A stretch of DNA of 64,000 nucleotides, taken from NCBI RefSeq assembly GCF_001625215.2, contig NC_030386.2, forward strand, positions 38,691,296 to 38,755,295, written 5' to 3'. Below the pieces are notes generated by a model. It searched no databases. It was not told the DNA's origin and worked only from the letters and a program-made list of their open reading frames with translations. A program made the translations under genes and the position numbers. Each line of letters begins with the position of its first letter. The stretch's first letter is position 1. Shown piece after piece: positions 48,992 through 61,600 of the stretch. The stretch is from Daucus carota subsp. sativus (taxonomy: Eukaryota; Streptophyta; Magnoliopsida; Apiales; Apiaceae).

Positions 48992-50817
48992 ATAGTGATT
49001 TTGTGTCAAGGAGTTTTTGACGATGGCTGATGGATTTAATTTGCCAGGTCGTAAAAGGAACAGAGAGAATGCATTGGATGGCTCCTTCTCCGGTGATTAT
49101 AGATTACAATCAACTATTCGGGTGAACACCACGTGTTTGATCTATCAACTCACAATTTTAATTAATTTTCAGGCGTCCGAAATTATGCAGGCGGAAGGTC
49201 TTGCCACTGTCGAAGGGTCTCTTTAAAATAGCGGAGGTGACACCTCCTCATATACGCAATTATTGCTGTTTTGTGCTGATTTGAGAACAAGTTTATAACC
49301 AGCCGTCGTTTGTTTCGTTCTTTGCAGGATCCAGTCGGTCTCCTTTGTCTACTGTTGATCAGAATTCACCCCTTGCCTTTGTTATGGGAACCACAACCAA
49401 AGGTGTCATTCTCTGCTCCGTTTTTTGTTTGGTCCAGGCAATAATTTCCATAGTGCTTCCACAAATATATCTCTGGTGTTCTATGCTCCTGACTATTACA
49501 TATTATTTTTTTTGCCCACCCAATCTTTACGTAGGTTGCAACGTAACTCCGCTGTCTACTTGGCACTTTAATGGGAATCATGGTCATGATTTCAACTCAC
49601 AGATAACAAGCACAGGTAAAGATGTATGATTGTCATTAGTAGGTATATGAAGTTTTATGCAATTCTATACAATGCATTTTAAAATTGATCTAATTTTTTG
49701 CTGTGAAATGCGCATTTGTACGACCAACTGTATCATGATTCGTACCAGGTTTTGACCGTACCCCTATTAGTAGCATTGGTCCAAACAATGCTCCTGGCCA
49801 TGTGTTGGAGACACAAGAAAGAGGTAATCAGAAAGCCTTTTGTTCTTGCATCTTACGGTTGTCATTGGCCTGTATTGAATTTAAATAGCATGTGAGATTT
49901 GCACGTTTGTTCTGGTTTTCTTTGATTACCTTGCCGTGGGACCAAGTTATACCACACTAACATTATTAGATTGTAATCAGACACTCTCTCACAAATATAG
50001 CATTTTTAAAGAATTTGGGGCAAATTAAAATCTATTAAAATGAAAGCCTGATGTGCCAAAGAAGATTTTGTGCCCATGTAAAATCAGTTGCGGTCGAAGC
50101 ATTAGTTGAGTGCTCTGCCTCTGTATATGATCTAGCCACATATTTCATGTCTCTGTGGTCCAAGTCATGTTGTTAAAGAAAATAACACGATCCCCGTTGA
50201 AGGTGTAATCATCTCTGTCACCGGCCAATCGGCATCCGAAAGTACATGGAGTTGAGCCGGTGAGTGATGAATTAATTGAGATAAAGTAGTAGTAGTATGT
50301 ATTTGATGCATGTGAGTAGTCTGCTTATAAGATCAAGTGTGGTTCTGAGCTCAAGTGCTCTGCCACCCGTTTCTTTTCTCTTTGTCACATAATCAGGCTC
50401 AGCAAGCATCAGTGGGAGCAGCCATACTAGTAATATACAATCAGGCTTGATGTAATCTTCTCTGATTTTCGCAGAAACAAATAAATGTTTTATAATCATC
50501 TGCAGACTTTTACAAATGGAACAGGGTCTTTGTTAGATACTTTGATGGCTCCTGCTTTACTGGCGACAAGCAAAAATCCTCGATTAGTCTCTGGGCGTGT
50601 GTGTTCACTTTATATATATAGGTGTCTGTTTATATACATGAGTAGCCTACAAACCAATAATTTATAATTGGACAGTAAATTGTAGAATGCGATAATTTTC
50701 AGCTGCCCTGCTTTGGTTGCGAAGTGGAACCTTTTATTTCATTTTAACTGTAAATGTAGGACATCTTATCAGGTTTTGGATTCTATGAACCAACTGTGTC
50801 TTATTGACTTCTCTAAT

Positions 50818-50877
50818 GCTTGCATTGTCCGTCATTTAGTTGGACAATATCAGCTTCAAAAAGAGCAGCATAATTAT
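50818..50877. repeat. 60-bp direct repeat, copy 1
   Basis: Begins GCTTGCATTGTCCGTCATTT and ends AGAGCAGCATAATTAT. Identical to 51434-51493. Confidence 0.95.
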
Positions 50878-51433
50878 TGGTTCATGTGAAGAAGGCATCT
50901 GTAATTTCAACCAGCATTACAACTTTCTTTTACCTCTGCTATGCAGGCTTTGTCTCTAAGACGACTATGACAATTATATCTCCTCTGGAGAGCAGCCTAT
51001 ATGATAACCCTCAATGCTGGCAATTAGTGGTGGACCTTTCTTCGCTTGATGTATACTTAATAATATGAAAGTCACAATGTACTTCCTGGGAGAGATTTCG
51101 GGGATTTCAGACAAAAACAGGGATCCCAATGTTCGTCTTTCTCGACCCCTGGATAATTGTAGCAGAGTTGGCACGCCTTTGTTTAGTCACAGCTTACAAG
51201 GTAATTAATTATGTGTTAAACGGTTCTTTGTATTTTATGTTTAATTCCCCAGACTCTTTGTGTATTAATATGTTATCACACACGTCTTCTTATTTCCTCA
51301 ACAGATAATCTTTCTTTACGTGTAAAACATAATGTTGATACTACTCCATCACGTCATGATTTGAACAAAAAACCTCATCCAGGTTATATTCCTCACCTGT
51401 CCACTGCATATTCTCTCAAATGAGAAAATATCA

Positions 51434-51493
51434 GCTTGCATTGTCCGTCATTTAGTTGGACAATATCAGCTTCAAAAAGAGCAGCATAATTAT
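51434..51493. repeat. 60-bp direct repeat, copy 2
   Basis: Exact copy of 50818-50877. The inner AATATCAGCTTCAAAAA occurs a third time just after it (about 51498-51514). Confidence 0.95.
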
Positions 51494-52732
51494 CACCAAT
51501 ATCAGCTTCAAAAATGTTTATTAAGTATATGTGTATTTTTATTGATTTATATATAGAGTGACAGTCATAATCTGAAGTATATTGGTATTGATGCACTTGG
51601 TAGATTAATAAAGATAAGTCCAGAAATTGTTGAGCACCAGCTGGCTGGAGGTAAGGATGTCACCAATATTTCTTTGAGTGTTTAAAGTCCTCTTACTCTG
51701 ACAAATATTGTTAATCCATTATCTGCCCTTCCTTTTTTACAAAAAGAAAAAACAATACAAACAAGTGCCCTCTTATGTCCTTTTGACACAATCTGAATAG
51801 TCCACTTAATGTTGGTAATAGTTTTTGTTTGATTCCTAATGTTGTTTTTGATGAAGTTTTCAATGTTCTGCACGTGACCGAAGATTTAGAGACTTAGTTT
51901 GCAAGACATAATCATTCATTTCTTCTCTGCATGTTCCGTTAGGAGTATGCAGTAGCCAATGTTAGTTGCCATTGATGGATGGCAACTTTTTTCTCCTTCA
52001 TATGTATTTATCAAGTATGCCTGGCCAGATTTGTAATGCTAATTTCTTGGGATTCCATTCTATGTGAGCTGATATTTATATTTCTATATTTCATTTAGTG
52101 TTTATTTTCAAAATTACAAATTTCAGTTTTCAGAGTTTTCAGTATATAACATTGTAGAAATAAATCTCTATTAAAATAGATTTCCATAAGTGGATTTTGT
52201 AGGTTTGGGTTTTCTTTGTTGGCGGATTTTTGAGCTATGTTGTTTTCTGTGTTGTTCTGCTGTTTGTTTCTTTTATCTGCTTTTAGGTATTGTGGAGCTA
52301 TGGTATTTTACTGCAATTTTCAACAAATAACAAATTGTCGCATGTTGTTCTGGAAATGCAAAATTTTAATGGCAAATGCAAAATTGGTATCGGGGTTGTT
52401 GCTATTTTAATGGCATGGTGAAGTTGATGAGGTCTCAGTCCATTTGGAGTGATTTATACATGCTGTCAAGAAATTTGTTGATGACTGGAGTCATGTTGGC
52501 TGGACAATTGTGATTTTTTTTCTTTAGTTTCTTGGCTGAGGATTTTCTGAGCATGTATGTTCTGGTGGTGCTGCAGGTTTTGTGGGTTTTTCATTGGTTG
52601 TGTTTCGAAGGTTTTTTTAGTTCTGTTAGGTGGGGTTTCTCTCGAGAATTTGGTAAGGCTGGTAGTATTTTTTTGTTGCTTTCCATATTTCTGGATCTCT
52701 TTACCGTGTTTACAATGTTTTCAGCAAATGGA

Positions 52733-52953
52733 GCTCTTTCTGCTGAGGCAAGGTTGGCCAAGGTTAAGGTGGATGCCGATTTTATTGCTCCGTGCGATAC
52801 TTCGATCCTTTATCCCACCGACGGAGGTAATATGCACTGCTTTACAGTTGTAACACAATGTGCAGTGCTAGATGTACTTGGACCACCATACAATGATGCC
52901 GAAGGGAGACACTGTGCCTACTATATAGAGCACCCACTTGACCATATTTCAGG
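52733..52953 (+). pseudogene. C-terminal fragment of a plant cysteine oxidase (PCO)
   Basis: Starting after a TTTTCAG acceptor-like site, the frame reads ARLAKVKVDADFIAPCDTSI, LYPTDGGNMHCFTVVTQCAV and LDVLGPPYNDAEGRHCAYY. This is the well-known C-terminal half of plant cysteine oxidases, the thiol dioxygenases that oxidise N-terminal Cys of ERF-VII factors and so act as oxygen sensors. It includes the NMHCF histidine of the cupin site. The upstream half with the metal-binding HNHPGMTV-type motif and the last exon (family ends with a WLEER-like segment) are not found nearby, and the frame runs into intron-like sequence on both sides. It is therefore a fragment, not a working gene. The 148-codon open frame around it is mostly chance. 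Confidence 0.8.
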
Positions 52954-54377
52954 TATCTACTCATTATTCCTTGGCTAATTGGCTAATATGCTGCTCTTCA
53001 AGTGAGCTTTATCTGATTATTACTTCTTCCGGGTGTTGTATATACTTCCCGGTTTTGTCTCATAAGAGGTAAAAGTACTTCCACAGAATGCAGAAGCAGT
53101 CATCTAGACAGGATTTTACTGGGTTTTTTTTTATTTGTTCATCATAGGACCCTGCTAATTAGGTAAAAGATGCAAATACATTGTAATTCACTATATTCTT
53201 TAGCATGAGAGAAGTAGTACATTTCATCTTTTAAAAGGCCAAATTATACTGATTGGTCTAGAAGAATAAAAGATTTAGAATAAATTAAATTAATGTATTT
53301 CTTAGACAATATCGAGGGCAGACCAGCTGCTATATACTTCTAGCACTCATATGCCTTACTAACATATTCGTCAGAGAGCTCTAAATATTGCAGCTAGGCC
53401 TTTGAAATGGTTATGATATATGTTATATAAGTTGGTCTGGGATTGGCTCGATGACTTGCTGCTTGGCATTATAATCAGTTATAAGCCAGTTACATAAGCC
53501 TATGTATTGTATTGCCGGTATATATAGTGAACATATTAATCTTAGCGACAAACATATCCTATGGTAGGCCTCCCATGTGTACATTATATGCCAATGTGAA
53601 ATAATTAAAAAAGTGATTGCTCTAGGTCTCTAGGAGCTGCTACCTCGCTCAATCAACTTCTTAAGTTGATTGAGAAAATAGCAGAGAAGTTTAAAGATCA
53701 GCAATTCCATATGAGATTTACCACAGTATCACTAAATTTACGGGGTCAAATATTGTACCTCAACCACCACCAAATCTAATTCTAATTATGATTAAGTTTG
53801 ATGTGTGTCAAATCTAATTCTAATTATGATTAAGTTTGATGTGTGTGAAAAGTGATTTGAACTTACTCTATCAGATTACAGAGCTCAGCGGCATCAGACA
53901 ATATATAAACACCAGACAACATAAACATACAACTTCCTTCATGTACTTCCAGGGACATTGAACGTGAGGTAGCATCAGAGCAAATTGTTTGTCAATTGAC
54001 AACACGCCCTGCACCAAGGTAATGTGAAATATAATTTTGTCATTTAATATAAACAACTAAATAAATTGAAACGAGAGATTTCCATGTATTCTTTAACATT
54101 ATTCGTTTCCTCTACAATTCACTGGAACTTATATGCTAGACATCTGGAAAACATACATGAAATAGTCTAATATTTTTCAAACTTAATTTTATTAAGTGAT
54201 ATTCAGCTCTCATAATTTTTTAACACCTTTTTTTTGATCACCTTGCTCAATGATTGCTCTTCATCACGCCCTGCTAATAACCGCAAATATTTAAGGTATG
54301 TATGTTAATCGTTTACTATTTACATTAAGTAGAAATCAGAATTCATGTGAATTACTTTTATTACTACCAACTCTATT
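52954..54377. other. Gene-free stretch downstream of the PCO fragment
   Basis: AT-rich. It contains one 38-bp tandem duplication (53771-53846). No other coding signal. Confidence 0.4.
53771..53846. repeat. 38-bp perfect tandem duplication
   Basis: CAAATCTAATTCTAATTATG with AAGTTTGATGTGTGT repeats exactly, units 53771-53808 and 53809-53846. Identity points to a recent event. Confidence 0.93.
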
Positions 54378-54402
54378 GCGAAGGATAGGATAGGATTGAA
54401 TT

Positions 54403-55019
54403 ATTAGAAATATGCAGTGCAGTTTCGTATTGATGAGGTGGAGCTCCCAGCTAGCAAATTTCAGATTCATGCATGCAAATTTCACATCAGATGATTACGG
54501 AGTGAAGTTACACTTACAAATATCGCTGTTATGTTTACCTTTTTGGTCGTCGGAATCTTATCGTGGTATATTCAATTCGGGCCCTGGAATCAATTCGTTT
54601 CGCTTTACTTGGCTCCCTGATGTGTTTGTTTTGTGGCATATTCTAATTTTGTAGCGGGATTTTTCCGAAAAGTTAATTTGACGGTCGAGAATTGTGGGAA
54701 AATAGATATTTATTTTTCGACTTAGAATTATTTCAACCGATGCAAACCAGCCAAAAAACGCCGTGTGTTAAATACGCAAAAGACAGACAGCTGGACAACG
54801 GGGGATAGATAATTAGATATAGAGGAATTTACTGGGCTTTAGGAAGACTCTTTTTTTTTTTTGGACAAGAATGGGCTTCAGGAACCCAATACTGTAATGG
54901 GTTGGCCATATTAAATTAAATTGTATAAAAAGTCCTGAATGCCCAGTTCAGGAGGTCGGTAGAGACGTAGAGTCAACAATACCGCTCCGTCAGATTTCTT
55001 CTCTTTTTCTCATCTTAAA
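54403..55019. other. Spacer
   Basis: The 80-codon plus frame at 54412-54654 shows no family signature. I see nothing else. Confidence 0.35.
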
Positions 55020-55442
55020 GCATCTTGAACGGCGTGGTCTATAATCGTTGGCTAAATTAGACTTATAAGATATTATGTAAAATTTGTTGAATCTGTAAGA
55101 CATTTTGCTACAATGGTACTGGCTATATTGGTTGGCTATAATTTAAAAATAGTAATATTGGTTGGCTATAATTTAAAAATAGTATGTTATTAATATTTTA
55201 AATTGTTAAAATAGAATATATCAGTTCAATATGGTAATAAATGATGTACAATCTTCCTATAGATTTTCTTACAAACCTATAGAGATTCGACAAATTTAGC
55301 CATCCATAAGAGGTTGGCTAAATTTATAGACAACAGCTCATCATGGTTGGAGTTGAGTTTTTGGAACTGTTGGCTAAATCTTTTTATTTTAAGTATGCCA
55401 ACTCATTTTTAGACAAGTGTTTTAGATGATTGGAGATGATTT
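55020..55442. mobile_element. MITE candidate with GCATCT/AGATGAT ends
   Basis: The left GCATCTTGAACGGCGTGG and right end ATGATTGGAGATGAT are weakly inverted, as in the plant MITEs that begin GAGCATCTCCAA. The inner GTTGGCTAAATT and AATTTAGCCA segments also pair. It carries an exact 30-bp tandem duplication (55125-55154, 55155-55184). No target duplication resolved. Confidence 0.35.
55125..55184. repeat. 30-bp perfect tandem duplication
   Basis: ATATTGGTTGGCTATAATTT plus AAAAATAGTA repeated head to tail without change. Confidence 0.93.
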
Positions 55443-56373
55443 TACACTTGAGCTTCGTACTTATTCTCATCTTTTTTTTTTCTTTTTTTTTGCCCAAGGG
55501 TACTTATTCTTATTCTTAATTCCATGATAACACGTAAATATAAAATCGACCTTTACGTAAAACTTCAAGAATAATCCATCTTGGTGCAGATGAATGTTCG
55601 TAAATCATACATCCGTATCCTGCATTTTTTTAATATTATATTACATCACGCAGAAAACAAATGCGCGTCAACAATGCAAACTAAAACCCCATGTTTAATT
55701 AGTTTGGAAATAAAACTATAAAATTATCGAATTTTATATGCATGGGGATGTACCTAAAGGCAAATCTCACCTCTAGTCAGTGTCGTATTATTCTCTACTT
55801 GTTATACATCGGAATATACAAGAAATATGTCCAAAATACAAACAAAATATTGTTTGAATCTAGTGTTTGGTGCTTACATGCAATGTTTTATATCTTATCT
55901 ATGTTTCTGCCTACAAAGTTCTTACATTAAGATTAGAAATATTCTCTACCTTGTACCTACTACTATTTAATATTCAACATGCTTTTGTATAATTATAAAA
56001 AAACATAATTATTTTTGACGGTCAAAATGATTTATGATTCAAAACCTTTTTTTAATATTTGATCATGAGTTCTATAAATAATAACACTCATAAATATGCT
56101 TGTAAATAGATTTCTGATCAACAATTCACAACTGCTATAAGTTCTACAAAATTATGCCAGTAAAAGACACCCTTCTATCGAATTAATTTAGTGAAGCGAT
56201 CGGCTCAATACCATCCAATATCCGGCGCTATTATGACAGTCGAAATTAGAATGGGGGAACAAAACAAAAGAAAAACATAGCCAATCATTTTATTTTCCTT
56301 AATTTGTTTTAATTTGACAACAACTTAGTAGATAAATGACAAATCTCTGTGTATAAGTATCACCTTTAACATC
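55443..56373. other. Upstream spacer of the HD-Zip gene
   Basis: AT-rich, no supportable gene or repeat. Confidence 0.4.
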
Positions 56374-56380
56374 TATATAT
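56374..56380 (+). promoter_or_regulatory. TATA box candidate of the HD-Zip gene
   Basis: TATATAT about 205 bp upstream of the ATG at 56585, followed by a C/T-rich tract. Confidence 0.4.
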
Positions 56381-56584
56381 TCCCTTCACCTATAATATTC
56401 TCACCTGTCTGAAAAACGTTCGTCAACTTAATAACATATGCAGACGGCTAATCATCATATTTCATCTTTATTTTTCAAACTTCACAAGTCTAGCTAGATT
56501 CATTTTCTATACATTCCCCTTTGATTTAATTATATATATGCATTCACCAAAATTAAGTTGGTATCGTATATTTCACTGACCATC

Positions 56585-57675
56585 ATGAACTTTGAGGATC
56601 TCTGCAGCTCCGGCCTCAGTCTTGGCTTAGCCTCTTCGGAGAGGCCTAAGGATCGAAAAATTTCGCGAGGTTCATCGCTCAATTTGGCCTTATCGCTTGA
56701 GTTGAGTAGTGAAGGAGATGTTGTGGCGAGATCTGGCGTTTTGGAGAGACAGGTTTCTTCGATCAGTGCAGTTTCGTCGCTTTCGGATTCTGATTTTATG
56801 AAGAGTAAAGGTGGTGTAGGTAGCATTCGAGAATTGGGAGGCGGAAGAGAAGTATTTGATGATCATGATCAAGATGAAGATGGAATGGGTGGAAGAAAGA
56901 AACTTAAGCTTGATCGGTTTCAGTCTCGAATATTAGAAGATAGTTTCAAGGATCACACCACTCTGAATCTTGTAAGTACCCTCTTTTCTTTTCTCTTGAT
57001 ATTACCAATGACATATTGTTATAATTAAGTCATAGGCTTTGATACCATGTTTGATGACCATTTCCCTCGTCATTTTAGGGAAAGGCTTTTTACGAGTATC
57101 ATTATATCCTAACACAATATTCGACTTAGTTACATTGCATGTTATGCATGAACGTGTAATTTTAATATTGTGCACCAAACTATCAAGTATAACTAAGATA
57201 TTGCGTTTTTTACTTTGATCTTCATCAGAAGCAAAAGCAAGCATTGGCTAGACGCCTTAATTTGAAACCGCGACAAGTGGAAGTATGGTATCAGAACAGG
57301 AGAGCCAGGTAAAGATGATAAATTAGATCGTTCTACAGAACATTTACACTTTCATTTCTGGATTGTCCCATCTAATTCTTTACATTTCAAAACTTACCAA
57401 ATATAGTAAATTATGCGCTCATACCAGCATAAACTTATTAATGTTTCCTGGTAAAAATTAACAGAAACAAGCTGAAGCAAACGGAGATGGAGTGTGAAAT
57501 GTTGAAGAAATGTTACGAAACATTAAAGGATGAAAACAGAAGGCTGGAAAAGGAAGTGCAACATTTAACAGCAATTCAAGGGAAGGGGATGATGCAAGTG
57601 CCCCCAGCAAACCTCACTATATGCCCTTTCTGTGAGAGGATTACCGGTTCTGTTTCTCGTTTCATGACACCCTAA
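56585..57675 (+). CDS. HD-Zip class II transcription factor
   Basis: Three exons (56585-56971, 57229-57308, 57465-57675) give 225 residues. In order: N-terminal [15 protein letters not shown]; an EAR-like repression motif LNLALSLEL (about residues 36-44); the homeodomain, from [20 protein letters not shown] to [18 protein letters not shown] (about 100-160); a leucine zipper directly after it ([25 protein letters not shown]); and the class II redox motif region TICPFCER near the C-terminus, a variant of the usual CPSCE. Class II members repress transcription in shade and auxin responses. Helix 3 reads WYQNRRAR where almost all homeodomains have WFQNRRAR, and the residue after RRAR is Asn where class II proteins usually have Thr. 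The ATG at 56558 would add nine residues; 56585 fits the family start. Intron 2 holds a group D MITE fragment. Confidence 0.93.
57361..57411. mobile_element. Fragment of a group D Stowaway MITE in HD-Zip intron 2
   Basis: TTGTCCCATCTAATTCTTTACATTTCAAAACTTACC (split here as TTGTCCCATCTAATTC and TTTACATTTCAAAAC) matches the inner left part of 24157-24439. Both ends are missing. Confidence 0.6.
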
Positions 57676-58275
57676 TCTCCTCTCTAATTCCCTTTAGTAT
57701 ATATCATCCATCTGCATCTTGTTAACAACTTTGAAACCCTAGGTTTACACACTTGGAACTAAAAATTGTGATGTTCATGTAAAAAGAAACATCCAGTTAC
57801 ATGTAGCTCTACCGATATGCACTTATCAAAATCCATTTGTTTGTACTTTGTGCAGTAATATAAATTGCTATATAAATTGCTTTTACATGGAAAAATCGTT
57901 GGTATTCGTAGGCGGATAAAACTTACGTCTAGTACAGTGGTGATGGCTATTAGTTTTCAACACTCCCGGCAGCCATTTAGAAAATTCTGAAAGAATAGTT
58001 ATATGCTGACTGCTGCATAGTTAGAAATTAGTCACGGATGACAACGAAAGCTTGACTGTAGCCCGAAGAAAGTTCAAGATTTTCTAGAGGGACTAAAGGG
58101 ACTGTGGGCAGCTCAAACACGGTCTTGTTTCAAACCAGCCACTCATACTCACACAGAGTCACAGGGCCTGTTTTCAAATAGGCATGCATGGTATTTTCTT
58201 TACAAGCAAACAGATAAAACTACTATAACAATATGCACATGTTATTTTCCCAACTAAACTAATCTTCACTTAGCA
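57676..58275. other. 3' region of the HD-Zip gene
   Basis: No other gene or repeat seen. Confidence 0.4.
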
Positions 58276-58455
58276 GTCCCTCCTTCCCGCAATTGACTTT
58301 TTAATATATAAAAAATAGATAGTAGAGGAAAAGTAACGTGAAAAGAGAGGAATAGTGAAAAATGGTGAAAACAATTTTTAATAAATTTTAAAATATAAAA
58401 AATTAGATATAACATCCAAAAAAAACAATAAAGAAATAGTTAGTACGGAGGAAGA
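58276..58455. mobile_element. Degenerate Stowaway-type MITE, group G
   Basis: GTCCCTCCTTCCCGC at the left and AGTACGGAGGAAG at the right are worn inverted ends. The body AGAGGAAAAGTAACGTG matches the group D style. No clean TA pair remains. Confidence 0.45.
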
Positions 58456-58657
58456 TATGCACTTATACACGCCAACAACTAAAATTTAAATTGATTATAG
58501 ATATTATTATAGTTTATAATCAAAAAATAATCTTGATCTTTAAATATAATTATGCTACTAACTACTTTCAGAGTTGAATATAACAATATTTTAATATTTT
58601 TCTACCCTAAGCAAAATTCTTTTTAAGTTCATATTGTAGTTAATTAGCTGATATGAT

Positions 58658-61600
58658 AAGAAAGGTTATAATTCTTTTTATGTTTCCTCTGTGTAAGTTG
58701 TCTGTCATCCACGCTCCCGTATCTGATCATGATCCAATTCTGTTGGACCTACTTAGCGTGGCTTTCTCTCATAAACAATTTCGGTTTAGGTTTGAGAATA
58801 CCTGGCTTCAAGAACCGAATTTTCGCAAAGAAACTACAGATTTTTGGCTAGCTCTTCCACCATCGCATATCCTTCCCAAGCTTTTATCTGTGTCAAGTTT
58901 TATGGCCAGGTGGGGGAGGAATTTCTTCCATAAATTCCGAGACAAAGTGAAGAAACAAAAAGAGTTGTTGTCTTCATTGGTTAATCGTATTGATAGTGCA
59001 GGAGTTGCATTATATTTTGAGGAGAAAGAGAGACTTAACGAACTCCTTCTTCACGAAGAAGTCTATTGGAAACAGAGGTCTAAAGTATTCTGGCTTACTG
59101 AGGGTGATGCAAATACCAAATTTTTTCACGCCTCTGCTTCCACTCGACGGAAAACTAATCATGTGCCTTTTTTAGAAACAGAAGATGGAACTCGTGTGCA
59201 TGACAGAGACGAGATGTGTACTGTGGTTAAAAATTATTTCGTAGATATTTTCAAGGGAGATCTGAGTGACTCGAGTGTTCAAACTGTTGGGGAAAATCCT
59301 TGCGTGACTGAGGCTCATAATCAGTTGCTAATTGCAGAACTCTCTTTTGTCGAATTTACTAATGCCGTGAAACAAATGCATCCGGATAAAGCTAGTGGTC
59401 CGGACGGTCTTAATCCTGCATTCTTTCAACAATTTTGGCCTGTCCTTGGTAAAGAGGTTTATATCTGCTGTAGAGATTGGCTGCGTGACAACTCCTTTCC
59501 GGCTAGTCTCAATGACACCAATGTTGTTCTCATTCCCAAAAAAGAGAACGCGTGCTCAATGAAGGATCTGCGCCCAATTGCGTTATGCAATGTGTTATAC
59601 AAAATTCTGTCCAAGGTCCTAGCAAATCGTCTTAAACGTATTCTACCCCAGATTATTACGGAAAATCAAGCTGCTTTTGTCCCTGGTAGGAGCATCAATG
59701 ATAACGTGCTCGTTGCTTTTGAGCTTATTCACCATATGAAAAAGACTAATCGTGGTAGAGAGGGTGATATAGCCTTGAAGTTGGACATTTCGAAAGCTTA
59801 TGATCGAGTAGATTGGGGGTATTTGCGTGGTAGAATGCAGAGTATGGGGTTTTGTGCTCAATGGGTGCGATGGATGATGATGTGTGTGACAACAGTTTCC
59901 TACGAGTTTTGTTTCAATGGTTCGACAATTGGACCTCTCAAACCTACTAGGGGAATACGACAGGGGGACCCCCTATCCCCTTATCTATTTCTTTTTTGCG
60001 TTGAAGGCTTATCTTTGGCTCTTACTAAGGCTGTTTCTGATGGGGTTATTCATGGTGTTCGTGTTACTCCCACAGCTCCAGTTATCTCCCATCTTCTTTT
60101 TGCTGATGACTCCTTCTTATTCTTCCGTGCAAATCATCAGGAAGCAGTAGCAGTTAAGGGTCTGTTGAATGAATATGCTCGTGTCTCGGGTCAAGCCATC
60201 AATTATCAAAAATCTGGTATTTTTTTCAGCGACAATATTAAACAAGAGCAGCGTATTACGTTGTCTGCCACTTTGGGAGTGCATAATAACTTGGAGAACA
60301 GCATGTACTTGGGTCTTCCTTCTTTAGTTGGTCGTTCGAAAAAAAGAGTTTTTGGGTTTGTTAAGGAGAGACTGTGGAGAAGGTTACAGGGCTGGAGGGC
60401 TAAGAAGATTTCAAGAGCTGGTAAATCGGTTCTTATTAGAAATGTTGCAACAGCCATTCCCTCATATTGCATGTCTTCTTTTCTTCTCCCGGAATCTATG
60501 TGTAAAGAGATGGAGATTATGTTGAATAAATATTGGTGGCAGTCGGGATCAACAGATAGGCGAGGTATAAATTGGGTTGCTTGGGATGGTTTGAGCATGT
60601 CTAAGTGTCAAGGTGGCCTGGCATTCCGCAATTTATATGGGTACAATATAGCTCTTGTTGCTAAGCACGTCTGGAATTTTATACATTTCCCCAACTCCCT
60701 TGTGTCTCGATTTTTCAAAGCAAAATATTTTCCTCATTCTCATATGCTGCAAGCTAAAGCAAATCCGGGTTCTAGCTTTATTTGGCAAGGAATTATAACA
60801 GCTAAGAATGAGGTTATGAAGGGATATAGATGGATTCTAGGTGACGGTGAGTCGATTAATTGTGTTCAAGATCCTTGGCTTCTTGGCAAAGATGATTTTA
60901 AAGTTGATCAGAGTAGAACCTACGCAGACAATATGATGATTGTGTCCAACCTTATGCAGTACAATTCTCGTGAATGGGATGTTGAAAAAATTAATGGCAT
61001 TTTCTCTGTTGACGATGCCAGAATGATTTTATCAACTCGTATCCCCCCTCTCCCAGTAGCAGATCGTCTTGCATGGTCCAGAACAACAAATGGTAGGTAC
61101 TCGGTTAAAACAGGATACCAGTTGTGGCATTCGAGTAAAGTTGGCACCGGGACTGTTCCCCAATCGAATGGCTGGAGTAAAATTTGGAAGTTGGATCTTC
61201 CCCACAAAATAAATCTGTTTTTGTGGCGAGTTTGTAGAAATAATATTCCAGTAAAGAGTAGATTGTATTCTAATTTCTAAAGGAGTGCAGCTTTCTCTTA
61301 ATTGTCCTTTCTGTGACTCTAGCATCGAGGATCTTGTCCACATCTTTTTTTCTTGTCCGTTTGCTCTGGCATGTTGGCATTATTCAGGATTGACCGTCGA
61401 CGTTTCTGCTGTGCATCATGTTCCATCTTGGCTTCTATCTCAAGTAGACACTGCTCCTGGTAGTATTGTTCTGGACATTGCTAAAATTTTTTGGGGTATT
61501 TGGTTTTTTCGCAACAAGAAGGTGTGGGAGAGTAAATCAGTGAATGCAGCTACTGCTATGGATTGGAGTTCGAAGGGTATTTCTGAGTGGAGGGAAGCTA

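Larger units (their letters stand above)
49022..51660 (+). pseudogene. Exon-like fragments of unknown origin
   Basis: Several short stretches have splice-site-like edges and coding-like sequence. They are MADGFNLPGRKRNRENALDG (49022-49125), a segment at 49173-49225, GFDRTPISSIGPNNAPGHVL (about 49748-49820), FTNGTGSLLDTLMAPALLAT (about 50508-50580), RDPNVRLSRPLDNCSRVGTP (about 51119-51205), and IGIDALGRLIKISPEIVEHQ (about 51573-51650). They are polar, Ser/Asn/Pro-rich and do not join into one uninterrupted frame. I recognise no domain. They could be the N-terminal exons of a decayed Helitron-type Rep/helicase gene or of a host gene; both are guesses. Confidence 0.3.

Noticed and set aside
52532-52732. 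N-terminal 65 codons joined to the PCO fragment, with membrane-like hydrophobic residues
   Set aside because: T-rich, intron-like sequence ending in a TTTTCAG acceptor; the hydrophobic residues follow from the T content.
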